NCBI GenBank assembly: GCA_015698045.1 | Contig: BLAL01000254.1 | Span: 434,001-498,000 of the forward strand | Source of the DNA: Rhizophagus clarus | Taxonomy: Eukaryota; Glomeromycota; Glomeromycetes; Glomerales; Glomeraceae | Reading direction: 5' to 3' | DNA length: 64,000 nucleotides | Shown here: piece by piece, positions 34,702-46,574 of the stretch | Layout: every line of letters begins with the position of its first letter | How positions within the stretch are numbered: position 1 is the stretch's first letter | Translations under genes and position numbers: made by a program | The notes under the pieces: generated by a model | What the model was told of the DNA's origin: nothing | Seen by the model: the letters and a program-made list of their open reading frames with translations, nothing else | The model's database searches: none

Positions 34702-37700
34702 ATGATGGACACCAAAAACATACCCCAAAAACAAAAAACAAAAATTACTTCTCTCTTCTTACATAACAAGAAAAATGATTCCTCATCAAAAAAGTTTAAT
34801 AAAAAATTTAAATTTTCAATTGCGACACTAAATATATAACATTTAACGCAACTTAAACTAGACGATACTGTCGAATATATGGAAAATAACAACATCGATA
34901 TATTAGGATTGGCAGAAACCAGCCTAAACGCAAATACGAGTAAAATCTTTGCTAAATCGATTAGCGACTGTTACGTATTATATAGCTCAGAAGGAGAAAA
35001 AAAAGGTTTGGGTGTTGGATTCTTAATCAAAAAGGAATACGACAAATATGTTCAATCGTTTCAACACTTCAACAATCGTATATGTTACATCGATTTATAT
35101 ACGAAAAAACGTAAACTAAGAATTATACAAGTCTACATCAACATTAAGGAGAATGAAAAAGATCAAGTCTTAACATTATATAATCGAATTAAAGCATGGA
35201 CAAACGAACAACTAATGAGCTTAACTAAAGACATCATAATAATGGGTGACTTCAACGTGAAGTAGCACAATTTCGCTTTTCTAGATAGTTCTCATTGGAG
35301 ATTTAATATCTTTAACTTTTTTAAATCCAATCTTATTACTGACATATCCACTATTTTTGAAAGTGACATACATAATTTATACACTTTCAAACTGCACAAT
35401 CCTAATCTAACTAAAAACAAGCTAGATTATATATGGGTCAATGCTGACACTCTAATTTCGACCTTTGATAGCAAGATTTTAGACGTTAACCCGTCAATTA
35501 AAACAGATCATCATATCATTTATATAGAATTACTTTATGAAGAACTATTTTATACCAAAACAGATCCTAAACTTAGGAAAAATCCTAGCCGCACCATCTA
35601 CAGCTACAAAAATATGAAAGCTGAAGAAGGCGAATGGAACCGGAAAAACTACAATAAAGATATTACTGATGCTTTGGAGAATACATCGATAAAACTCACT
35701 CCCAATCAAATTCGTGATATTCAATCCATTGCAGAATTAAATCAAAGATGGAATCAATTTCAAAATGTAATTCTTAACAGTGCTAAAAAGAACATCAAAA
35801 ATCGATTATCTAAAAAACCAGCTAAGCGTCACCACTCTGTACGAGACTCGCAACTACATCATGACATAACAACACTTAAAGGAATGATTACAAAATCTAA
35901 GAACACCAATGTAGATTTTGACGACCGTTCTGCCAATGGAATTAAAAAAATCATTGAATTTACTACACGAAAACATACTCACCATGACGGTTCTATCAAT
36001 GATAACCGCACAGAACTAAGCACTATTATGTCTCGACATAACATTGCATATACTAATAATAACATCAGAAACAAAACTTCAAACTTCTTACACAAATTAC
36101 AGTCTACTTTGGCTACCCTTGAAGCAAAATTTTATCATGAATATTACGAATATCATAAATGGCTTATTGAATCCTTTGTAGATGAACGTAACGATAACTA
36201 CAAAAATGACAAAAAGAAGATGATTAATTCCATTACTGAAAAACACATCAAATCAATTACAATAAACAAAGTTTATTGTAACGACAATGATGAAGATATA
36301 CTATACACAGACGTACAGGATGTTCAAGAACAAACTAATTTACACTTCCAACGTGTAGCTGGTGCTATCAACACTGAGAAGAATATGAATGATCACCCAG
36401 ATTGGATTCGACAATATACTTCTCAAAACCATATTAACGACATCATATACACTGATCTCCTTAACTACCCAACATTAGAAGATTGGATAGAAACTATTAA
36501 TAATTTACCCAACGATAAAGCATCTGGGCCTTCAGGAATCTCATACGAAATGTTGAAATACTTTAATATAATTAATCAATCGATTTTCCATGCTTTTATT
36601 TGTGTATGCATAGATCTAGGCACCATACCTGACGCATAGAAAAAGGCTACGGTTTATCCGATACCCAAACTCAAACCTTTCTTCGCGAGCTTGACAAATA
36701 CTCGTCTGATCACATTATTAGAAACTCCTCGCAAAGCTTTTATTAGTTTACTTAATAAACGCCTAAACGCCGTGATAAAACAACACAATGTTCTCAGAGG
36801 TCACCAATTTGCGGCTTTACCTGGTAATTCCACATTCAAACCCCTGAGAATAATTAACGAAATACTATAAGACGTCAATGAATCAAATAATGAATTATGG
36901 CTTCTCTCTCAAGACCTTGGAAAAGCCTATGATAGGGTCAATATATTTATGTTGGAAAAGACGATGAATCGATTAAAAATTCCTTCTTCATTTACAAGAA
37001 TTACCACATCCCTTTTCAAAAATCAAACCAACCAAGTGATAACGGCTTACAGTTTGACAGACCCCTATGAAGTTATTATTGGCATCGATCAAGGGGAAGT
37101 AATTTCACTGTTGTTATGGTGTATTTATTACGATCCTCTATTATGCGAAGTAGAATCAAGGAAGTTAGGATATACGATCAGTGCTCTATCGATCAGTCTT
37201 AACAATAACCCTTGCGACGATTCCAACCAAATTGAAGAAGACTCCTTAACGATATCATCCATAGCATTTATGGATGATACTCAATGGTTAGCACCCAATA
37301 AATCAAACTTGGAATCAATTCTGAAAATAGCGGATTCTTTTTATCGACTTATGGATATATAAGTCAACAAAGAGAAATCCTCGCTTTTACTTAGGAAAAA
37401 ATATCTCGACAAATCCAAATTACGACCACACAACCCGATACAGTTGGATTTTGGATTTGACACTATTACTATAACTCCTACTTCCCCCTTTGAATCTACT
37501 CGTATATTAGGTGTTTATTTTGATGAATGAAACACGTACAAGTCAACTCTCAATCATATTAAAAATGAATTGCTCGAATTAAAAGCTAAATTCGCGAGAA
37601 AATATATTACCGACAAACACATGATTTATATTTTTAATCATGTATTTATACCTCGTATCAAATTCTGGATGCAACTTAAAATTTTACCTCCAAATTTTAT

Positions 37701-39465
37701 GGAACAGACTATGCACTCTTTCTTTAATACTTTAAAAAGAAATTGAAATTGTCTGTGTCTACACCGGATGCTATATTCAACGAACATTTATATAATTTTC
37801 GCAAGATTCAAGATAATCAAATGCAAGCTAAGGTTACTAATATCTTGTTACAACTTAATGATCAATCCTTAATGGGTCGCATCACTCACTTACGACTTAA
37901 GAAAATTCAGTACAATGAATGGTTATCCACTTCCTTATTACATACAATCCCTCCGCATATTATTAAAAAATATAGAAACAATTTTTTAATTTCTTCTATA
38001 GTTTTATTATTTTCTTTAAATATTAAATTTTATAATAATGATAGTTTTAATAATTTATTTCCTTATAATATTTCCTTTTATGATCTTTTATTAGAAAATT
38101 ATTATCGATATTCTTCATTTTTCCAAAAACATCACATTTTATTCTTAGAACAGATTTTGGACGACCAAGATTATCTTCTCTCGAAACGAGATATCTGTGT
38201 AAAATTCAACTTAGCACCTCATGTCGCCTTAAAATGGTATAATAATTTGATTAACAACTTAAACAACAACACTGAAGCATTAAGAATACTCAATCAAACT
38301 TATGGTCAACAATTTGCTTCAGCTCCTCTTAAGTTCAATCAATTCAACGTCGATTCTGAACGTATTAGAAAAGAGAAAAATCACTCTGCCAAGCCCATTC
38401 TAATTAACGCCGATAATAGAAATAATCCTTTTATTGGCACCCCTGCTAAACGAACTAACTTCAATGATGTTACATTTGATTTAAAACACTATAACATCAT
38501 TTCTCATATTGGTATTCACATGGAGATACAACGATGTGAAGAATGTGACGATACTACTTCTTTTTTTTCTCCAAGTAGACCACACCGTCACCAACAACCA
38601 GCGTCATATTGCAACGTTAATGTTTTTTTCAACAACACAGTAGTCTTATACACTGGAACAACGTCAAAAGGATTAAATTCTCGTATTATTCCTATCTCAA
38701 AATAGAAAATATGTCGATATAGTAGATTGGAAACTCACCCTAAATGTTTTTAACAACAATGGGGATATCTCATCAACCGATTTTATTCAACATAAAAAAA
38801 AACTCTTTAAATACAACATGTTAGCAGAACAACTCCCGGTATTGGAAAAAACTAAAAAACAATTTTATTCTTTGTACGGTGATGCGATGTGCTTACTTTG
38901 TTACGAAGAATTTGAAACCTTTTCACATATATGGAACTGTTCATATCACGACAACTTTATTTTACGAACATATAACAAATTCAAAAACAACATCTTGGAT
39001 TTTATACTCGACCAACAACCAACTGCGGACTTCACTAACTTATCAGTGGAGTTTGATGCCTTAGGTTTTTATACCAATTTACAGTCCCAATTGTTAAATC
39101 AACTCACGTTCATAGACATTCTTAAGGGTTTCGTTCCTCTTGTTCTATGTGACTTTTTGAACTCTTACCTATCACATTCGCAATTAACTGAATTTATCCT
39201 TCGCACTTATGATATTATTTACGACGATTGCGGCCTTTTATGGCAAGATCGATGTACTGGATTCTCTGTTTCTGAAGAAGCTTTGGGTTTTACAAGACGT
39301 ATTAAGCGTCTTTATCGTTATAAGTCAAAATATAATATAGATCACAATTTTTCTTTTTCTTTGTTTAATTTAGATCATTTTTCTATTAATTCTTTTGATT
39401 TTATTTCTTCTTTTATCAGGAATAATATTAAATACATAGATTATTATACTTATAGGGTTACATAA
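34702..39465 (+). pseudogene. LINE ORF2: endonuclease-reverse transcriptase
   Basis: Endonuclease motifs: FSIATLNI, DILGLAET, IIIMGDFNV, LDYIWVN and TDHHII. Reverse transcriptase motifs: NDKASGPSGISYEMLK; LLSQDLGKAYDRVN (catalytic Asp of motif A); GIDQGEVISLLLW (motif B); SIAFMDDTQWL (motif C, intact DD). The C-terminus has CLLCYEEFETFSHIWNC. The start overlaps the ORF1 end in another frame. Stops: TAA 34837, TAG 35263, TAG 36637, TAA 36868, TAA 37360, TGA 37528. Frame is lost by one base at about 37744 and restored near 38700. Stops after PDA and FDE fit TGG; the others fit CAA or CAG. Confidence 0.9.
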
Positions 39466-39818
39466 TAGTTCGAACTAATTTTCACTAGTATAGTACATTT
39501 TAGCGTTTAGCTACTAGGTAAAAATATAATTTATTTTTCTTTTCTTTTTTGGAGGGTTATTATGTTTCGAGGGTATTCGTGGGGGATGGGTCGTTACAGT
39601 TTTCTGCCCTAAGTGAAACCTGGGAATTAGTTCCAGCAGAGTCTCTCGGTTTTAATCGGATGTTAGTATCATAGTATAGTATAATTGTTTCTTAATTTCT
39701 TTTTGATTCATGTTACATGTACTTTTACTACAGACTTACCCTTGGGTATTTAATGTAATCTCATGTATTTTCCATTATTTTGTCAATAAAACATAAAATA
39801 TAAAACATAAAACATAAA
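39466..39818 (+). other. LINE 3' UTR and simple-repeat tail
   Basis: The segment GTATTTAATGTAATCTC..GTATTTT..TTGTCAATAAAA near 39737-39790 is shared with the two LINE 3' ends at 62.9-63.6 kb in the opposite strand. It is followed by AAAACATAAAATATAAAACA and similar units. The shared tail is probably the site recognised by the reverse transcriptase at priming. Confidence 0.7.
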
Positions 39819-39836
39819 ACACAATATATAATAAAT
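39819..39836. repeat. LINE target-site duplication, 3' copy
   Basis: ACACAATATATAATAAAT, identical to 32166-32183. Confidence 0.9.
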
Positions 39837-39864
39837 TAAACATTATACTTGTTGAGGAAGACAT

Positions 39865-40298
39865 TTGTGAAATAGAGAAAATTTATAGGGAGGAAGGTAA
39901 TAAGGAAAGTGGTAATAAATTTAAAGAAAATGAGGTAATAAGTTTAAGAAAGAAACAAATTTTCATTTTTTAATGTAAATATTTTCACGTAATTACATTA
40001 TATTGATATAATTAAAATAGCATGATATGGCATTTTATGCTGTACTCATTATAACGTCCAATAGTCGATCTACATTATACATACATTCCAATAGAAGTTA
40101 ATTACATAATGCTGTATCCGTAAAATCTGTAATTACCACCTATATTTATTATTTGTGACTCGCTAAAAAAAAAAGAATTCTCAATGATGATATTAACTTA
40201 TATATCATCGCATCATAATAAGTACACATTAATAATATACAAAAAATATTTACTATCACAGCAATTTGCATTTTTTAAAATACATTTTTTTTTATTTT
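39865..40298. other. Intergenic region between two minus-strand genes
   Basis: AT-rich, no ORF. It would contain the 3' end of the 40299 gene and the promoter of the gene starting at 39864; no clear TATA box or polyadenylation signal stands out. Confidence 0.35.
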
Positions 40299-42037
40299 TT
40301 AAAATTTCAGTGAGCTAGCAAAATTCCTCCCACTACGAGATGGGATTTCTAAAACTTCCGTACTCTTATCCAGGGTTTTTATTTGGTCATAAAAAATCCT
40401 GGTATTTGTTTCATCCCTTCCTTCCCATGCAATATTAAAACATTCTTTTGAGAATTCTATCAGTTTGTTCATTGTTATTTCGGGTATCTCGGAGACATTA
40501 ACCGCAGTAAAGTACCAGTTAAAAATTCTTTTAATAACGACATCATGTGAAATGAAATCGTTAATTTCAACTTCGGAAACCGTGGTTCCTCTTCTTTAAA
40601 AGAGAAAAAAAAGAGGAAAGAATGAAATTCATATTGACACTACTAATTACAAATACAATTATAAATACAATAAGATTATATTGGTTACCTTTCCGATTTA
40701 CTTTGAAATTCTCGCACTAATTCTTCGATCGACACCCTAAATTGGTATCTATAATCGGAAAAAGATCTTCTACATCGATCTATGATTGATTTTGCCATGC
40801 TACTGTAGGCTTCCAATTCGGGAAAAACTTTTCTTATAAGTTTTTCAAAAAGATGGTATGGCGGGAAGCGCGATCTTAAAAAAAGACATTTAATTTCCTC
40901 ATCAATCAGACGGTACTTTTCCTAAATAATAATAAAAAAGATTTGATATCCATGAAAATTATCAAGTCACAACAATGTAATCAATACAAGGAATACGATA
41001 AATGCTTACATGGTTTACGTGTTCAGATGATGCAGATGATGCAGATGATGCGTGCACTGCTGGTGCTAATTGTGATATATCTTTTATATTTAGCATTTGG
41101 GTGGCTAATTGTAGGATAGCCGGATTTTCGACTAATCAATTGCAGATTTGCAATTGGTTTGTTATCAATTCGAACTGAGGGGGAACTGGACGTCATATTC
41201 ATATATTTATAATTAACAAATGAAGATATTTATGTATGAAAAAAATATTTTATTAACAAGATTTACCAGAATAGTTATCATCATCATCGTTGTCTTTTCC
41301 TCTTTCGTTTCTTCTTCTTTTAACTATTTCTCTATTCTCTATTTCATCTTGACAGCCACGGAGGTGCTTCTGCTGAAGGTCTCTCTCTTGTTCTTGGTGA
41401 TCACGGATGGGATTCTGCTGAAGGTCTCTCTCTTGTTCTTGGCGATCACGGAGGGGATTCTGCTGAAGGTCTCTCTCTTGTTCTTGGCGACCACAGAGGG
41501 GATTCTGCTGAAGGTCTCTCTCTTGTTCTTGACGGCTACAGAGGGGATTCTGCTGAAGGTCTCTCTCTTATTCTTGATGATCACAGAGGGGATTCTGCTA
41601 AAGGTCTCTCTCTTATTCTTGGTGACCACGAAGGGGATTCTGCTGAAGGTCTCTTTCTTGTTCTTGATGACCACGGAGGGGATTCTGTTGATCTTTAGAA
41701 AGGTCTTATTATTGTTTATTTAAGTAAAAATTAATATCTTCAATCAATTATAAATAAGAAAAATGCAAAATTCATTAAATTCATAAAATAAAATTTCTAT
41801 GGCTGACTTCTGAGAAAACTCTCATCGTTTTCGTCGCTAATATTATCATCAATGTTAATTTCATTATCTTTTCTTATTATAGTTTTTCGAGCATAATTAA
41901 TTCTCTGGCTTTGAGCAGTTTCTGCGTAACTTTGCGTGGGTTTTGATTTTGTGTTCGATTCTATTATATAGATAGCATTAAAGCAATTCAAAAAAAAAGG
42001 AATCAAAAAGTATTCAAATATTACTTGGTCGGCCCAT
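40299..42037 (-). pseudogene. Six-exon gene of unknown function with 45-bp coding repeats
   Basis: Exons 42037-42025, 41960-41808, 41692-41267, 41185-41010, 40921-40689 and 40593-40299 join in phase to 1,296 nt (431 codons plus stop). Four introns have good GTAA donors; the second donor (GTCAGC) is weak and uncertain. The product has a Ser/Lys-rich start (MGRPKSNTKSKPTQSYAETA), eight RDLQQNPLRDRQEQE repeats and a short Lys/Arg-Asp run. It continues with VPPQFELITNQLQICN, ATQMLNIKDISQLAP, and a helical C-terminal half (PYHLFEKLIRKVFPELEAYS, VVIKRIFNWYFTAVNVSEIP). I do not recognise it; this C-terminal half may recur in other Rhizophagus proteins. Stops: 41613, 41598, 41568, 41136 (TGA). Confidence 0.65.
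41335..41692. repeat. 45-bp coding minisatellite, eight copies
   Basis: Each unit encodes RDLQQNPLRDRQEQE (15 residues) on the minus strand. Copies agree closely, so changes can be polarised: TAA at 41568-570 and 41613-615 replace CAA, TAG at 41598-600 replaces CAG, and three TGT codons replace CGT. The 'RETFSRIPSV' and Leu-rich frames over the same bases are shadows. Confidence 0.9.
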
Positions 42038-42400
42038 ATTTAAAGGAGTAGAGTTTTGATGAGTTACGATTTATACAACAATCAGATCAGAAAAATCCTA
42101 GATTGTATTTATATCTGACCTAGCATTAAACCGCAATCACCAGTATAAGAACCTGTTTATTTGTAATCATGCCTTGTCAGACCATTCTCTGAATGCCACT
42201 TTTCTGAATATAATTCTCCCGAAAAAAAATTAAGGGGCATTTGTAGAGTGAAATGCAAGCGATAACTTACATAACCTGGCTTATATGAGATAAAAAAAAT
42301 TTTAAGGGGTATTATGATTTAGAAACTTACAGACAATATGGAAGATTTTCTTCATAATCAATCATTGTATTTAAAAAGTAATTATTAATATGTAGTATTT
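42038..42400. other. Upstream region of the six-exon gene
   Basis: No ORF. AAATTAAGGGGCATT (42221) and AATTTTAAGGGGTATT (42299) form a loose direct repeat. The start region of the minus gene lacks an obvious TATA box. Confidence 0.3.
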
Positions 42401-42617
42401 GGGGTTTTTGCTAGGAAAATGACCCTCTCAGATAAATTTTAGTTATTGAGTAAATGACGTTTAAAAGTTTTGAGTAAACAAACTCCCCAATAATATTTGT
42501 TTCTATTTTTATCGGTTATGATCGCGTGATGATTGGCATCATGTGATAATAATTATAGTGCCGGCTAAAACATAAATTTTAATGTGACTAAAATTATGAT
42601 TTTAAATTTTACTTCGT

Positions 42618-42722
42618 ATAAGTTTTGCTAGGAAAATGACCCTCTGAGATGTTGTTACACAAAAATATATATAAGTTTTGCTAGGAAAATGACCCTCTGA
42701 GATATTATTACACAAAAATATA
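42618..42722. repeat. 52-bp tandem repeat of the TIR motif
   Basis: Two adjacent, nearly identical units each contain GTTTTGCTAGGAAAATGACC, CTCTGAGAT and TTACACAAAAATATAT. Together with the terminal copy they give three transposase-binding-site candidates on the left side. Confidence 0.8.
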
Positions 42723-42947
42723 TAATAACCAATTAAAAAATCTAATTTAACAACATGTTTGATACTTCGATTATTTAAATTTTTGGTATTAATGATTTTT
42801 GGCTTTTTTAACTGTTCTTTTAATTTTTTTTTTTTTTTAAAAAAATTTTTTTTTTTTTTAATTTTATATTTAAAATTAAACTTTTTTTTTTAATTTATTT
42901 AAAAATTTATTTAAAAATAACTTTATTTATTTATTTATTAAAAAAAA

Positions 42948-44705
42948 ATGACAACTTTAAGACCATTTTACAACTTAGTTCAGTTAAGTTTAGATGATTA
43001 TGAAGATAATGAACTAGTACTAGAAATTGTACATGACTTAATACAATTTTTTGAACAACATAATTATACATGTCGTCATTCAAAAAAACAAAAGGATTTG
43101 CGAACTTGTTATGAGAAAATTAGTTTTAAACGCTTTTTTGAACGATATATTGAATATAAAAGTTTAGAAAAGAAAGAATTAGAATTAGTTATTAAAACTC
43201 AACTCATGACACTTGAAATAACTAATGAAAAATCTGATAATTCTACTACTACAAATTTACAAAGATACAAATATTGTTATAATACTACCTTACCTTTATG
43301 TAGGCCAGTATTTTTAAAAATGTGTGGAATTAATGATTATTTACTTCGTACTTTAATGGACCATTTACATGCAAAAGGATTAAGTGAGCGTATTCACGGT
43401 AATATGGGACGTATACCTAAAACTGATAACAGAGCTTTTGTTAATTCTGATATTACATTTCCATTAAAACAATTTTTAGTTCAATATAGTTGTATTCATG
43501 GTTTACCCTCTCCACTACGACATAGAAATGATTCCAATACATTTATTTATTTTCCTACTAATAGAACATACACTTCCGTTTACAATGAATACAAAGAACA
43601 TTATTATACTGAACATGATGAATCAAATCAAATAATTTCTTATTATACTTTCCGAAAACTTTGGTGAGAAATAATACCATACCTTAAGTTTCAACAACTA
43701 GCAAGTGATCTTTGCGAGACATGTGAAGAGTTTAAGGCTAAATTAAAAGTAGTAAAATCGGATGCAGATGAATATGGAAAGGTTCAAGTTCAATATGAAA
43801 ATCATCAAAAAGTGGCAAAATTGGAATGTCAGCATTACAATGATAATATTAATAAGAGCAAAGATGATTTCACTATTGCGCATGTATGTTATGACTGGGC
43901 GCAAAATATTTTTATACCATATTCACCACAGCAAGTCGGTTCTATTTATTTCAAATCAGCTTTTTCTGTGCATCTTTTTGGAGTTTGTAAAACTGAGGGA
44001 GGACAAAATCATCAATTAAATTTTGTAATTGAAGAAGGTGAACTTCCAAAAGGTACATCTAAAGGTGCAAATACAACTATAAATATGGTATACTATACGC
44101 TTCAAAAATTTGCTCTAAGTGGAAAAAAACATTTACATATTACTTGTGATAATTGCTCTGGGCAAAACAAGAATAATCTGTCGCTTTAATTTTGGTCCTG
44201 GTTGGTTATGCTTGGTTGGTATGAAGACATTACAATCAATTTTATGATTTCCAGTCACACAAAATTTATATGTGATTCTTTTTTTGGCCACATTAAAAAA
44301 GCATATTGGAAATATAGAGTTAATATTATCGATGATGTTAAAAATATTATAAATAATTCATCAGAGGGTAATGAAGTAATTTTATATAATAATAGAACAA
44401 ATTGGAATTGGTATGATTTTAGTGAATTTTTTAAGAAACATTTTGTACCTCTTCCTAATATAAAGCAATACTATCATTTCTGTTTTAGTTTTAATAATAT
44501 TGGTAAGGTATATGTATCAAAAGAATCTGGTGGGAAAGAGTCTTGTTTTAAATTATTAAATAGTGATAATTTTGACAAAAATGGTAAACCTGATTTAATT
44601 GATACCACGTTATTAACGAAGGAGCGCCAAAATTACTTATATTCAAAAATTCGCCAATACGTTGATGACCCCTATAAAGATGTTTATTGTGCAAAACCAA
44701 ATTAA
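42948..44705 (+). pseudogene. DUF7869-like DDE-type transposase, two stops
   Basis: A single frame of 585 codons from ATG 42948 is interrupted only by TGA 43665-667 and TAA 44187-189. The N-terminal third includes a conserved-looking CRPVFLKMCGINDYLLRTLM and HAKGLSERIHGNMGRIP; the middle has LASDLCETCEEFKAKL. The catalytic-type blocks are HVCYDWAQN (first Asp), HITCDNCSGQNKNN (second Asp) and SSHTKFICDSFFGHIKK (third acidic residue). I know this CDNC.GQNKNN...HTKF..D..FG signature from animal and fungal proteins with a DUF7869 domain, which has an RNase H-like fold. The flanking inverted repeats support a transposase. Confidence 0.75.
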
Positions 44706-45480
44706 AAAATAAATAAAATGATCTTAATTTAAACGCCAAAACTTCAGTTAATTTTGAAAGTTTTTGTCAATCATAACATCTGTTCATTGCATAAAGAAAT
44801 ACAGTTCATATAAATCTCTTACAAAAAAGAAGTTCAGGTCTGTTTTCAAAGCATGAGATAATTAAAATAATTAAATAATTTGCCCCTCCTAATTATTAAC
44901 CAACGACCCAGCATTCCTATATATAAAAAAATGTTAGAACCGCTTTTTAATTAAAAAAAAACAAAAAAAAACATCCGGTTCCCTCCAACTACATGCCTTT
45001 AAAATCTGTTATCCAAAAAAAGGTGTCCCTACAAATAGTTAGAGAAGTTAGAAACGATTTTAATTAAAAAATTAAAAATAACATCCTTCCATTTACCTAG
45101 CCAGTATTCCTGAAAAACAAACTCTTCTTCAAGAAATTGCCAGAGACTATGATTCAAAAAATAAAATAACGTTATTTAATGTCCTCAAAAGTCAAATTCA
45201 AAGCAAAAAAAGCAAAAAAAAGCTCTTATCTAGCCTTTTTCAAGCCGAAATGAAGCTCGTTCCTAAATAGAATTAAAAAAAAATTTTCATTTTGAGTTCA
45301 ACGAATATTATATTATAGTGCCGATCATTTCCAAATCTATTTTTAGATTTTTAAGGGTTGGGGACACACAAAAATTAAAGATCAAATTTCTCATTTCGGT
45401 AATAAGGTAACATATTATAAAACTTTAACCAAATAAAGTTTATATGTTACACATTAATCTAATGCAAAAATCTCAATTTT
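44706..45480. other. 3' part of the transposon without a gene
   Basis: AT-rich. Two GATTTTAATTAAAAAATTAA-type blocks and pieces resembling the micro-exon units (on the minus strand GTTTTTCAG, GAATACTGGCTAG, GTAAATGG near 45110-45090) are present, but too few to call an array. Confidence 0.35.
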
Positions 45481-45522
45481 AGTAAAAAGTTCCGAGAACC
45501 TCATTTTCCTAGCAAAGAACCC

Positions 45523-46574
45523 ATTTTATTTATTTTTAAATTTTATTTCGCTTAATTATTATAGATTAGCAAAGATATTAAAAAAAAATTATTTTGTATA
45601 GTATATTCGACTTTTTAGTATATTGCATGCATTTGTTATTATACAAATCTATACAATCCTCCTAAAAATACTGGATTTCATGAATTAATGATCCTTTCGA
45701 CCTTACGAGATCTGAAATCCAGCTCTATTATTTACAAATTAAAATTACTTTAATTATTATCAATTATCAAATACGCGAATTTGTTTTAGCGTTCACATAA
45801 TATTTATTATATAAAATTTAAAAAAAATAGGAAAATATATATATAATTATATATATATACACATAGTCGAATGTTCGTAATTGCATACTTCAATCTTCAA
45901 TCCCACAATTCACAGTTTTTTTATAAAATGTTGATTTTTTTATTACAGTTATAAACGGTTACCATCCTAGAAATAGGCGTTGCACAACTGGTAGATCATT
46001 TTACCATTTCATCTCACAATGGATGTTGTGTAACTGGTAACCATTTTTTTGGGTTGCTATTAGTACCGACGTCCTTGTCATGCAATCTGGGTACTAGTTA
46101 TGCTAGTAACAAACAGGTACTAAAGAATGAGCAATTAAAAATTTTTTTTATTGTTGTAATGAAAATAAAATATTATGCATGAATTTTTTTTATCGTTAAT
46201 AAAAAAACTTTTTTCATACGGGTTTTTACACAGTTTGGTTATGCATGAATTTTTTTTTTTACATGAATTTTTTTTACACGAAATTTTTTTTACGTAAACA
46301 AGTAATGCTTGATCGTTCGATTAAATATGATTTATTATATCTTTTTTTTGTATATAAAAATAAAAAAATGATTATTTTTTTTAATACCCCAACATAGTGG
46401 AAGAAATTTTTTTTTAGGTACGAATTTATAAAATTTTTTTCTTTTCTTTTATAATTATTAACTTTAATACAGTAATAATTTAATTTATTTTCTTATTGAT
46501 AAGTTATGTAGAAAAACCAAAGCAGCGGTTTAAATTTTTTTTATTAATTCAACGCGCAATCAATTAATTAAAGC
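45523..46574. repeat. Spacer with a dispersed repeat at 46052-46125
   Basis: No gene. GTTGCACAACTGGTAGATCA and GTTGTGTAACTGGTAACCAT form a loose direct repeat (45982, 46031). 46052-46125 is the second copy of the 1190-1330 repeat (CCGACGTCC..CTGGGTACTA..GTAACAAACAGGTACTA). Confidence 0.45.

Larger units (their letters stand above)
32184..39818 (+). mobile_element. Full-length LINE (non-LTR retrotransposon), 7.6 kb
   Basis: Exact 18-bp target duplications flank a two-ORF element. ORF1 (32268-34664) has RRM-like domains and a CCHC knuckle; ORF2 (34624/34702-39465) has an endonuclease, reverse transcriptase and a C-terminal CCHC. A 3' UTR follows and ends in a repeated AAAACATAAAAT-type tail. 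The order APE endonuclease-RT-CCHC without a recognisable RNase H suits the I/L1-like clades. It carries several stops and frameshifts and is inactive. It sits antisense in the first intron of the host gene. Confidence 0.92.
30760..39864 (-). pseudogene. Three-exon gene of unknown function, LINE in intron 1
   Basis: Exons 39864-39849 (MSSST), 32127-32065 and 31985-30760 join in phase to 1,305 nt (434 codons plus stop). The product begins with a short basic/acidic leader (GDKREDNNDDAKKVKKIKK). Next is a region with TDKLNTNVFNLSFAL and VKTFTMNVDTGLIQLMKSGS. A helical middle follows (LFLEEQ-free SLEFFLSVNKEERNIKLKEA, NLSSRVWYLINSLVKDTISQ), then a C-terminal CxxC (MKQACGDCGVEFQPP). I do not recognise it. 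Stops: TAG 31912, TGA 31726, TGA 31051, TAG 30979, with no indel. Without the LINE, intron 1 would be about 70 nt. It follows another minus-strand gene of unknown function (42037-40299). Confidence 0.6.
42401..45522. mobile_element. TIR DNA transposon with DUF7869-like transposase, about 3.1 kb
   Basis: The left end GGGGTTTTTGCTAGGAAAAT and the inverted right end (complement TGGGTTCTTTGCTAGGAAAA) share TTTGCTAGGAAAATGA and flanking GGG. The left side carries two further tandem copies of GCTAGGAAAATGACCCTCTG from 42626 and 42678 (52-bp period). One transposase gene lies between. No clean target duplication is visible (flanks TAGTATTT and TTTTATTT). Confidence 0.7.

Noticed and set aside
41220-41723. 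Leu-rich 167-codon plus ORF resembling a membrane protein
   Set aside because: It is the complement of the 45-bp RDLQQNPL repeats on the minus strand, whose exon joins in phase to neighbours.
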